Shown here one piece after another: positions 46,556 to 54,271 of a DNA stretch of 64,000 nucleotides. The notes below the pieces were generated by a model. The model ran no database searches and was not told the origin of the DNA. It saw only the letters and a program-made list of their open reading frames with translations. A program made the translations under genes and the position numbers. Location: positions 1 to 64,000 of the forward strand of contig NZ_ML675591.1 of NCBI RefSeq assembly GCF_007826885.1, given 5' to 3'. The stretch's first letter is position 1. Each line of letters starts with the position of its first letter. Source of the DNA: Candidatus Nitrosocosmicus arcticus. GTDB taxonomy: Archaea > Thermoproteota > Nitrososphaeria > Nitrososphaerales > Nitrososphaeraceae.

Positions 46556-46731
46556 GAGTAATTATAATCCTTATTCAAAAACACATGGCAACTAGAATAT
46601 CGTCAAATTAAAAATCTAAGTGAAATGAGCTTGAGCGATTGATTATATTTTTAATTCAGTAAACATTGTAAGACGATATCTTTTAGTATCATTATAAAAG
46701 ACTAAAATACTATGCACTGGCACAAGATACT

Positions 46732-46893
46732 ATGACTCTAAGAATAAAATGTCAACAGTGTGATTTTAACCATATTTCTAATATCTACCGATTGGGTGAT
46801 CATAATTTCTATAAGAATTTTTCAAATCTAGAAAGCTGTCCTAGTTGTGGACATGTATCTAAATCTGTTGAATCGGAATATATTATTAATTAG
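46732..46893 (+). CDS. Small zinc-ribbon protein
   Basis: 53 aa: MTLRIKCQQCDFNHISNIYR, a spacer, and LESCPSCGHVSKSVESEY. CQQC and CPSC pair as in rubredoxin-like ribbons. TATAAAAG lies about 40 bp upstream. Plausible real gene, too short for usual finders. It sits directly before the dead integrase. Confidence 0.55.
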   Translation: MTLRIKCQQCDFNHISNIYRLGDHNFYKNFSNLESCPSCGHVSKSVESEYIIN

Positions 46894-47030
46894 TCAGGGT
46901 ATTTCATTGGCGTAATAGGCGTTACATTAGAAACAATAAATAAAATAGCGCAGATGAAATATACAGGAACTTTCTAGGTTACCTTTCTTTTTTCCTAACT
47001 GTGATTTTCACAGTGTTTTTTATAATTTGC

Positions 47031-47378
47031 ATGGCTATTCAACAAATAGTAACTTATCATGAAATCCTAGAGAAGGCAAGAAACTTTTCTAACAATAAAC
47101 TTTTACTTAGAAGAATTCAAGCTTAGTTAACAGAATCATATTATTATACTGTCAGAAGGGCATTTGATAAAGCCGGAAAGAAGATGAATAAGTGCTATTG
47201 TCGCAAGGTCTTTGCCACCTACTTGAGAAATAAAGATATTGAGCCAGAGACTATTGACTTGTTGTAAGGAAGGATACGCGGTTCCGTATTTGTGAATCAT
47301 TACTATAGACCCGACATAAACGAAATTATTGCAGAGTATAAGGCTTGTATTGCGTTAACTGATGAAGGAGTTGACTAA
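47031..47378 (+). pseudogene. Tyrosine recombinase, C-terminal part with two stops
   Basis: 116 codons in one frame from ATG 47031 to TAA 47376. The catalytic half of an archaeal-type integrase is clear: YYTVRRAFDKAGKKMNKCYC then RKVFATYLRNKDIEPETIDL, L-stop-GR (TAA 47265 replaces the usual Gln of LLQGR), GSVFVNHYYRPDINEI with the Tyr nucleophile. Another stop (TAG 47124) lies near the front, and the N-terminal half is missing. Lies 290 bp left of repeat site 47666, where an integrase gene would be expected relative to its att site. Confidence 0.8.
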
Positions 47379-47429
47379 TTAAGTACATATTTATTCCCAC
47401 TACATAGTAATATTCTAGTTCTAATCGGT

Positions 47430-47651
47430 ATGAGTTGTAACGGTATATGCGTTAGATATAAAGCAAAAAGGAATCATGAGGTGCCATCTAGGTATAAGGA
47501 AGGACAGAAAAGATGTAGCACTTGTGAGATATTTATAAAATGGGACAACAATGCCTATTGTCCCTGTTGTAATTATAAATTAAGAACTAGGTCATTTCGC
47601 GGTTGGGAAATGAGGAAAAGGTATAGAGAAGAGACCATTAAGCGGTATTAA
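47430..47651 (+). CDS. Small zinc-finger protein of archaeal accessory regions
   Basis: 73 aa: MSCNGICVRYKAKRN, QKRCSTCEIFIKWDNNAYCP, CCNYKLRTRSFRGW, basic end (MRKRYREETIKRY). Three Cys pairs, two zinc sites possible. Proteins with this CxGICxRYKAK start are multi-copy and frequent beside mobile DNA in Nitrososphaerota as I recall them. Here it lies between the broken integrase and repeat site 47666, so it may belong to the mobile element. DNA binding is inference. Confidence 0.75.
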   Translation: MSCNGICVRYKAKRNHEVPSRYKEGQKRCSTCEIFIKWDNNAYCPCCNYKLRTRSFRGWEMRKRYREETIKRY

Positions 47652-47665
47652 TCATTCACCACTCT

Positions 47666-47701
47666 ATATTCGGTGGGCTTCGAATCCATGAGGTATATGG
47701 G
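47666..47701 (+). repeat. tRNA-fragment-like repeat site
   Basis: ATTCGGTGGGCTTCGAATCC then ATGAGGTATATGG. Its reverse complement is a recognisable tRNA T-arm (GGATTCGAAGCC) with CCACCGAAT acceptor end, more tRNA-like than most copies. Confidence 0.6.
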
Positions 47702-47795
47702 ATCTCTTACTTTTATTTATGATTTTACTAATCTAAAATTTATCAATTTGATTTGGAATTATTTTTTAAAAAATTCTCATATTTTTTCAATACCT

Positions 47796-48284
47796 CTAAT
47801 TGCTTTTCTCTGCGCGGAATTTTTTTGCGTAATTGTTTAACTTATTCAACGCATCCTCTAGTGAAATCCATTCTTTTTTCATCAGGTATGCAGTAACTAA
47901 AACACCCGTCCTTCCTCTTCATGCATTACAATGAATAAGGACTGGTTTTTCATTTTCGACATGCTTGTCTATATAGTCAGTTGTTTTTACCAAGACTTCT
48001 AGGTTTGGCGCATCATGGTCTTCTACTTTTATGTGGAGGCAGTCTACAACTATTTTCTTGTCATGACCCTCCGTTTTCTTCGTTTCAAAATATTTTGAAG
48101 GTAATAGTGTTTCTCTTATAGTGACTATACTTCTAATACCTTGATCCAATGTCCATTCAAATTCTCTATGAGTTTTTAAGAGTCCAGAGCCAGCCAGTTT
48201 ATTAGGGATAACCCAATTAAAATTAGATGGTTTACGTAAGAGTCTTCCATAAAACCATCTGTATATGTCACCAATGAGAGCCAT
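47796..48284 (-). pseudogene. Dual-specificity protein phosphatase, nonsense in catalytic loop
   Basis: 163-codon frame with a single TGA (47919-47921). N-terminal part: NWVIPNKLAGSGLLKTHREF, GIRSIVTIRETLLPSKY, VLIHCNA; then TGA; then RGRTGVLVTAYLMKKEWISL, EDALNKLNNYAKKFRAEKSN, TAG. The active-site loop should be HCxxGxGRTG; the stop replaces a Gly codon (GGA to TGA) at the glycine after HCNA. Everything else is intact, so this is a very young pseudogene or a sequence error. Confidence 0.85.
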
Positions 48285-48348
48285 GTGGATTCATTTCTTA
48301 TGGAATTGTAAATATATAATAATACTTTTGATTGCCTTCCGGGTACAT

Positions 48349-49520
48349 TCATTTAATAAAGTAAAACCCAAGAGCTATTGCAATAAAAAAGCCTACGAGT
48401 ATCACCCCCTGAAACCAATTCCCTCTTCCGCCATTAGTTATAAAATACACTAAAAATATTGAAGCAAACATGGTAATTAATTCAAACGGGGTAAAAATTA
48501 ACGGAAATGATACTCCCATTACCATTGCAGCAACAATGATAACGGGTAACACAAATAATGCAATCTGAGAAGCGGAACTGACAGCGATTCCTAGAGCCAA
48601 ATCCAATTTTCCTTTTTTGCCATCATCATAGAAGTGATTTTTTCAGGGACATTTCCTACAATACCAATTACAATAGCGCCCACAAATAACACTCCTAGAT
48701 TAAGATTAGTAATGGTCTCTTCCACAGTACTGACTAGTATTTCACTTATTATTGCAAATCCTATCATACTTATGGCTAGGATACCAATTGCTTTCTTCTT
48801 GCTCCATATATGTGGATTATCCGTTTTTTCAGTAGTCGGAATCGCATCATTTGAATTAGGCTTTGACATCAGATCTGTTTCATTGGTAGAGGCTAAAAAG
48901 AGGTCTTTGTGTGTCCTAAATGTAAAAAACAAGCTTAATACATACACAGATAAAAGTAATATTGCAAAAGAGTTACTTAGAATCATAACCATAAAATTTG
49001 TTGAATCCATTTGATTTTCTGTACTAGCTTCTGTGACTGTTAAATTTCCTAAAATCAATATAGTTGGAATCGAAAGAATGGTAATGGCTATGAGTAACAG
49101 CGTAATATGAAATACAATATTTTTTCTATTGAAAATTTGCTCTCTAAACTTTAACCCGCCCACAATCAAACTCAAGCCAAAGACCAACAATAATTGGCCT
49201 AAGATGGACCCAACTAAATTTGCCCTAACTAAGTCGAATAAACCCGCTTGAAAGGCTACTATCGATAATATTATCTCTGGAGTATTTGAGAATGTGACAT
49301 TGATTAAGGAACCTCCCGTATTCCCGTAATGCTCCGCCAGGTGCTCTGTAGTGTCTCCTACTAATTTGGCCAATGGAATTAAGGCTAGCACTGATAGTAC
49401 AAACAATACTATGTTGTCGATAGAGAAGAAAACATCCAAAATAATTACAATTGGTACGAAAACTAAGAGGATGTAGAATACATTGGATATGTTAAAGAGA
49501 TTATTTAATCGACTAGACAA
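48349..49520 (-). pseudogene. Ca2+/H+ (CAX-type) exchanger, one-base frameshift
   Basis: Two adjoining frames: 49520-48591 (309 aa) and 48606-48349 (85 aa). The first carries helices 1-7 with the first exchange motif NVTFSNTPEIILSIVAFQAG and the second GNVPEKITSMMMAKK, the second begins LDLALGIAVSSASQIALFV and ends the protein. Family proteins read AxKxKLDLALGIAxxSSxQIA continuously, so the break is a lost A in an A6/A7 run at about 48612-48617. Both ion-binding Glu motifs are intact. Could also be a homopolymer sequencing error. It would export Ca2+ against protons. Confidence 0.85.
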
Positions 49521-49730
49521 TAAATTAAACTATTTCAATACCCTAATTGTGGGCATATAAATATATCAAGATTGAATCAAAAGAAATTATTAAAAATATA
49601 AAAACATATCTGACAACAACAATTTCTTGTTGTTAACCTATTTTTCCTGTAGTCTTGCATCCAATCCCCTACTAAAGCTAAAGCAGTTTATTGCCTACAT
49701 TATTCCTACTTTATTAATTTTGGAATATCT

Positions 49731-50163
49731 ATGTATTTAAAGTATATTATCAAAATCTACCAGGAAACACACTTTCATATTCCTGTTATCCTTTGCTATC
49801 CTATTCACATATGCAAACACAGGATCAGTATGTGCTCAAAATCAAAACCAATCATCAACGTCCCCTGAAAATCAGACTATGGCTACCATTTCAGATAGTC
49901 CTCAAACTATGCTAGCAAATCAGACAACCGTACCAGCAGAACAGACTACTGTAACTGTTAATCAAACAACTGAACCGATTCAGGATCAATCTCAACTTCA
50001 GCCATTAGGAAATCAGACTATAACTCCAGAAACTGGAAATTTATCAAACATTGAAAATAAGACAATGGTACAAGCTACTGGACCCGCTACCACCGTTATT
50101 GCAAATAAGACTACAGTTCCTTTTAATCAAACCACTATAGGAACAGGCAACGCGACTAACTGA
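49731..50163 (+). CDS. Secreted Thr/Gln-rich protein, uncertain start
   Basis: A 94-codon frame begins at ATG 49879, but in the same frame upstream lies a full signal peptide (RKHTFIFLLSFAILFTYAN, then VCAQNQNQSSTSPENQ) without an ATG; the nearest ATG (49731, MYLKYIIKIY) is one base out of frame. So either a frameshift at about 49760 broke the gene or a rare start is used. Mature part: repeated NQTT(V/T) units (ANQTTVPAEQTTVTVNQTTE, NKTTVPFNQTTIGTGN), heavily N-glycosylatable. Exported mucin-like protein. Confidence 0.55.
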
Positions 50164-50886
50164 TTCGCAATCAACTTCCCAAGCAAGCAACCATATTTTT
50201 TTTATGATTTCTGTTCTTAAATGAATGTATTTAATTTCTAATGTATTTATCTGGTGTATGGTATTATGGGCAATAGAAGAACTATAGAGCGAGTTGCTTT
50301 AATTGCAACTTGTTAGGTGTATTGGTTAATATTTTTTAATTGGTAACGTTTAGCTCCATGGCAACAACGATTATCAACTACAGGTCAGTGAAAGACATGC
50401 ACCCATCAACTATGACATAAAAGATCCAACTGCCAATAATTTATGATTCCAATAAACAGAAGATCTAATATCTTATACGATTTTTCAGTGTAAGATAAGC
50501 CTAGTCACCTAACAACCTTAACCTACTCATAACCCACAATCAGAAGAAAAAATAACATGAATTAGGACAGACAGTCTCTTACAAAGTCATTCCTTATGAT
50601 AGAAAGTTAAGACAATTGTTGTTAGAAGGAGCAAAAGTAACAAGTCCAGACATCCTTTGTAATAAAGAATAAAACTTGGTTACAAAAAGATAAAACTATC
50701 GTACCTTTTTAATTAGAACAATAATCCATGAAACTAAAAGAAATGGAGGAAAACTCAGGAATATGATTAAAACTCATTTTCTTTCGTTGTAAATGTTTAA
50801 TGGATGGATTAATAGCAACGGCGATAGATCTGAAAAACTGAGAGCTGTCTACTACATCTAAAAATTCTAGTACAATGAGAAAGGAA
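50164..50886. other. Interval with one relic frame
   Basis: Startless frame about 50556-50672 (+) reads VSYKVIPYDRKLRQLLLEGA, KVTSPDILCNKE, coding-like but with no start and no recognised family. Otherwise nothing. Confidence 0.3.
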
Positions 50887-51066
50887 TCAATTTGAAGTGG
50901 AAATATTACGTATCAGCAGATTTGAGTTATTTTGATTTCCCATCAAATCAGGAGTCAAATTATTGAAGATCTTTTCAATTTCATCTTGGGGGATTAGTCC
51001 TTGATTTAGATTGACAATTGGTGAGAAAAATAGTGAGAAGGCCAAAACAAATATTACATATTTCAT
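50887..51066 (-). CDS. Small secreted protein
   Basis: 59 aa: signal peptide MKYVIFVLAFSLFFSPIVN, then LNQGLIPQDEIEKIFNNLTP and a short Asn-rich end. TTTAATATA at about 51086-51094 is 25 bp upstream of ATG 51066, so leaderless. Not reported by length-filtered gene finding. Function unknown. Confidence 0.6.
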   Translation of the reverse strand: MKYVIFVLAFSLFFSPIVNLNQGLIPQDEIEKIFNNLTPDLMGNQNNSNLLIRNISTSN

Positions 51067-51369
51067 AAATAAGGTTTGAAACGATATATTAAATAGATGC
51101 TATACAAAAGTTTGATAAAATTGTACTTAATAAAACTGACCTGACAATCAAAGAGATAACAATAACAATAATTTTTTATTTAATGAAAAATTCCATAGAT
51201 ATGGAGATTAAAAAAAGACAACTTACATACTAAAAAGTTCGGTCTTTAGACGAAAACATAACTTTTGTCATATTAATAATCAGTTAATTAATTAATGGTG
51301 AAAATGCTTTTTACTAGTAATAATGAACTCATCTATAAAAAAGATTGTTTGCTACTGGTAGTAAACTGA

Positions 51370-51561
51370 TTAAAATAACTTCTGTGAAAAAGAAACGTTT
51401 GCAAAATTATACAATGATAAGCATTTTTCTTCTATAGATTCACCGTCTGCTTTAATAAAATTCAGGAATCTTTGTAACATAACGGGATATTGTCTTTTGA
51501 CGTCTTTTGATTTTAAGGCATATATGAAATTTTTATAGGGTGTAGATTCTATTATCTGCAA
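51370..51561 (-). pseudogene. Integrase N-terminal fragment
   Basis: 63 codons: MQIIESTPYKNFIYALKSKD, VKRQYPVMLQRFLNFIKADG, ESIEEKCLSLYNFAN, then an unrelated short tail. This is the SAM-like core-binding domain start of archaeal tyrosine recombinases (the ALKSxxxKRQYPxxLxxFL pattern); the catalytic domain is absent. It begins 36 bp from repeat site 51597, again the expected place of an integrase next to its att site. Confidence 0.6.
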
Positions 51562-51596
51562 CTGTATATATCATGTAGTCCAAAATTACTATATTA

Positions 51597-51650
51597 GTGT
51601 ATATATCTACACGGGTTCGGTGGGACGAGTGTGAAATTTCACACTAGTTC
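51597..51650 (+). repeat. tRNA-Lys-end repeat site, perfect GTGTGAAATTTCACAC tail
   Basis: GTGTATATATCTACAC (itself almost palindromic), core GGTTCGGTGG (51614-51623), GACGAGTGTGAAATTTCACA: 16-bp perfect palindrome centred 13 bp past the core. Confidence 0.9.
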
Positions 51651-51703
51651 ATGGCAATTACTTAAAAAATTTGAAAATTGATTTGTATTTAATTTACAAG
51701 ACA

Positions 51704-51907
51704 TTAGCCTATCTGAATGGGTTGACCACAGAACTGACAATAAGTTGCTTCATTATATTCTACAAAATCATTATACGGTTCTAAATTATGCGTTTCGTTG
51801 TGTATTAGCATTTTAACCCAAACTCTACCGCTCATATTGTCAATTCTAAGAACATTGTCATTTATCATGCTCTCCATTCCATCACAACAGCGACCTATGG
51901 TTGACAT
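51704..51907 (-). CDS. Small Cys-containing protein
   Basis: 67 aa: MSTIGRCCDGMESMINDNVL, RVWVKMLIHNETHNLEPYND, YCQFCGQPIQIG. The terminal CQFCG with the CC near the start could bind zinc. Family not recognised. In the last segment before the tRNA. Confidence 0.6.
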   Translation of the reverse strand: MSTIGRCCDGMESMINDNVLRIDNMSGRVWVKMLIHNETHNLEPYNDFVEYNEATYCQFCGQPIQIG

Positions 51908-52098
51908 ACATCATGTTTAACACAGATCCTAAAATCTTTTAAGATAATCTTGATTTAATTTTTAAAATACTACATCTTTAGCATGACATGGATAACAATT
52001 TGAATCAGATACAGATAAAGCGATGTTAATGAGTCGGACAGTTTTATGTCGCAGGAGACGCCATTCATTTATAAGAAACTTATTTAAATAATCCATAT

Positions 52099-52479
52099 TT
52101 GTCCCGGGAAGAGGAATACAAGACTTGTAATATTGATAGAATTGCTAGGAAACATGTTCAACAGGAGCAGGGACATTTATTGATTCATCTCTATAAACAA
52201 ATGGACTTCAAGGAACTGTCTAAGATAACTAACATGACAGAACTTCAATTATTAGGCAAGATTACGATATTAGAAGCAGCAGGCTTTATCAAAAGCGTAG
52301 AGAGTGAAGTAAAGACGGAAGGGAATATCGTTGAAATATATAAGAAATATATTATTACGGAAAAAGGAAGAAATGAAATTAGGTATATGAATCTGAGTAA
52401 TGAGTTGAATCGTCAGAACCAAAAGAAGAATAAACCCATTAGAAATCTACTTAGTCTTTTGAATAAGGCCCTTACCTGA
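52099..52479 (+). CDS. Winged-helix-like protein
   Basis: 126 aa from TTG 52099. Helical N-terminal part, then MDFKELSKITNMTELQLLGK, ITILEAAGFIKSVES (helix-turn-helix), EIYKKYIITEKGRNEI (wing). Layout of small archaeal MarR/PadR-like regulators. Basic C-terminal tail. Target unknown. Confidence 0.6.
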   Translation: MSREEEYKTCNIDRIARKHVQQEQGHLLIHLYKQMDFKELSKITNMTELQLLGKITILEAAGFIKSVESEVKTEGNIVEIYKKYIITEKGRNEIRYMNLSNELNRQNQKKNKPIRNLLSLLNKALT

Positions 52480-52605
52480 TGCTCGTTTGTTTCTGTCTGT
52501 GGTTTGATTATCTCTGATTTTACAGGAATTATTAAGTTATTCAAGATTTCAGGTTCTAATTTCTCGTGTGCGAAAAAAGGATTTGTGGAGCTCCTTATTT
52601 TCAAA

Positions 52606-52977
52606 TCAGATTCGATTGGTGAACAGATTATTAATCCCCAAGATGAATTTAAAGTAAAACTCCGGAGTTTTGAATGATGCTGCTAATACTAGTTCTATTT
52701 CTCGATCCTTCCCATCATTATAAAATTCAGAAAGTTTTGTTATTACTCTTTCATTCTCGGAATCATCCCAAACAGTTGCTTCAGTCTCAACGGCAAATTG
52801 TGGATTAAGATTCTTGTAGTAAATATTCAACTTATTATAAAAATACGTAGAAATAGGTTGATTTCTAAATATTTCATCATGTCTGTATTTTCTATCCTCG
52901 CGAAGTGAAGATTCAAGATGAAGAATGACTGAATCCACAATTTGCTCAGTAATTAACAAGTATTCAAATAAATTCAT
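52606..52977 (-). CDS. Hypothetical protein
   Basis: 123 aa, acidic/Tyr/Phe-rich helical protein: LITEQIVDSVILHLESSLRE, YFYNKLNIYYKNLNPQFAVE, LVLAASFKTPEFYFKFILG. No family recognised. Its start overlaps the end of the decayed carboxylase frame by 14 bp, so it could be a fusion remnant rather than a gene in its own right. Confidence 0.5.
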   Translation of the reverse strand: MNLFEYLLITEQIVDSVILHLESSLREDRKYRHDEIFRNQPISTYFYNKLNIYYKNLNPQFAVETEATVWDDSENERVITKLSEFYNDGKDREIELVLAASFKTPEFYFKFILGINNLFTNRI

Positions 52978-53677
52978 TTATTTCATTCCTTTGATTGATC
53001 ATAGGATGTGTAAATAAGAGTGAAATACAGATTGATGCCTCATAAGATAGGACTCGTAGGACTTGAATTATCAATATAGAGCAGAAATACCTAATTTTAG
53101 TATCAATAGGCTTCGAGTTCCAATATGCAATTAATAATGAAGACAGACGATATAAACCGAAGTTCCGCAAATTATTTTCAGAAGGTCCAAAACCCGCATT
53201 AATTTTAGCAATCACCCCTGATGTTATTGCATTCTTGAGAAAAATATCACCATAACCATCCAGGAATGATACATCTTCCTGGATCCTTGCCCCGCCCAAT
53301 TCAAGAATACCGATAATAAGACATCCTCCCTTTAGTGCATGTTCCATAACTTTAGAGACTTTTTTTCCAGCCATTTCTTCTAGCGATCCACCCAGAACAG
53401 TAAAATCATAAACGCAGATGAACACTTGTCTACCGCTAATGGTTCCAAAGCCAGTTACCAAACCATCACCATAATATTTTTTTATGTCAGGATCATATCC
53501 TCGATGAGTTACAAATCTGTCAATTTCGGTAAATGTATCGGGATCTAATAAAAGATTTATTCGCTCTCTCGTAGTTAGCTTCCCTTTGGAATGCTGAGAT
53601 TCAACTTTATCTGGACCTCCACCTGCTTCAGCACTGTGTTTTCGGTCGTAATATTGTTTTAGTTTTTCCTCACGCAT
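52964..53677 (-). pseudogene. Acyl-CoA carboxylase carboxyltransferase subunit, truncated
   Basis: First about 165 residues are the N-terminal half of PccB/AccD: YDRKHSAEAGGG, QHSKGKLTTRERINLLLDPD, TEIDRFVTHRG, DGLVTGFGTISGRQVF, DFTVLGGSLEEM, GGARIQED, SGVIAKINAGFGP. Intact proteins have about 515 aa with a second half that is missing; after GFGPS the frame goes on into unrelated sequence (ENNLRNFGLYRLSS). Several conserved positions have changed (LELGGARIQED for DSGGARIQEG). A relic of the acetyl-/propionyl-CoA carboxylase of the 3-hydroxypropionate/4-hydroxybutyrate cycle; a working copy must be elsewhere. Confidence 0.85.
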
Positions 53678-53788
53678 ATATACTGTTTTTAACGCTAATC
53701 AGTGTTAAATATAGATTTTGTTATGAATAAGTGCGGATTCATTTTAGGAACCATATGTCTTCAATTAGTCCATTCCTCAGAAATAACT

Positions 53789-54010
53789 TTACCATGCGAA
53801 TTCATAATAAATTGAAATCCAATATGTCGAATTTTTTCCAAAGAATTTTGCCATATTAATTAAGGCTTTGATATTCTGATTTTGATAACTTTCGGATGTA
53901 TTAACGGATCTCAAGTATAAATAAAAATCATAGACTAATTTGGAATTATTCTCATTACCTAATAATTGAATATTATTTAGAGTGGTCTCTAATTTTACTG
54001 GAATATCCAA
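53789..54010 (-). pseudogene. Integrase N-terminal fragment beside the tRNA
   Basis: 73 codons: KLETTLNNIQLLGNENNSKL, VYDFYLYLRSVNTSESYQNQ, NIKALINMAKFFGKNSTYW. This is the typical start of Nitrososphaerota tyrosine recombinases (NSKLxYxFYxYLRSxxTSExYQNxNIKALINxAKFxG), cut after about 65 residues. It lies only 90 bp from the tRNA-Lys end at 54100, as expected for an element integrated there. Confidence 0.65.
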
Positions 54011-54087
54011 GACCTCCTTTCATTACGATTATCGGCAATATTCATCGTTCTACGACGAATGTAATAAGGAATAACTAGTATATAGAC

Positions 54088-54111
54088 CCGTATACTATGC
54101 GGGTTCGGTGG
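54088..54111 (+). repeat. tRNA-Lys 3' end with outside flank, probable attB
   Basis: These 24 bases (CCGTATACTATGC then GGGTTCGGTGG) recur exactly at 25727-25750. The part from 54101 is the acceptor stem and start of the T-stem, the part before it is outside the gene. It is the rightmost site and the only one attached to a complete tRNA. Confidence 0.85.
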
Positions 54112-54188
54112 GATTCGGACCCACGACATTTTAACCTCTTTCGATCTGGTTAAGAGCCAGACGCTCTACCTGGCTGAGCTACGAACCC
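54100..54188 (-). tRNA. tRNA-Lys(CTT) with intron-like insert
   Basis: Read on the minus strand: acceptor GGGTTCG pairs with CGAACCC (7 bp), D-stem GCTC/GAGC, anticodon stem TCTGG/CCAGA around CTCTTAA, so anticodon CTT; T-arm GTGGG-TCCGAAT-CCCAC. Discriminator G at 54100; CCA not encoded. Between anticodon stem and T-stem (54125-54144) there are 20 bases instead of about 5. TTAACC in the anticodon loop is complementary to GGTTAA in this stretch, so a non-canonical archaeal intron of about 15 bases is likely. A class II variable arm is excluded by the Lys anticodon. Confidence 0.92.
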
Positions 54189-54271
54189 TACGTTTAAATG
54201 AAATTAGCTGAACACTATTTAAATCAAACTAAGTAAATTATTGGGATTATTAATAGAATAGATTCAAAAAA

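Noticed and set aside
261-51650. CRISPR array
   Set aside because: The repeats are 0.4-7 kb apart, have variable arms and genes between them; there are no uniform short spacers and no cas genes.
261-51650. Classical integron attC sites
   Set aside because: The GTTRRRY / RYYYAAC boxes of attC are not present, no IntI-type integrase is seen, and the core matches a tRNA end.
261-51650. MITE or IS-derived repeats
   Set aside because: No terminal inverted repeats shared by all copies, no target-site duplications, no transposase, and strict single orientation.
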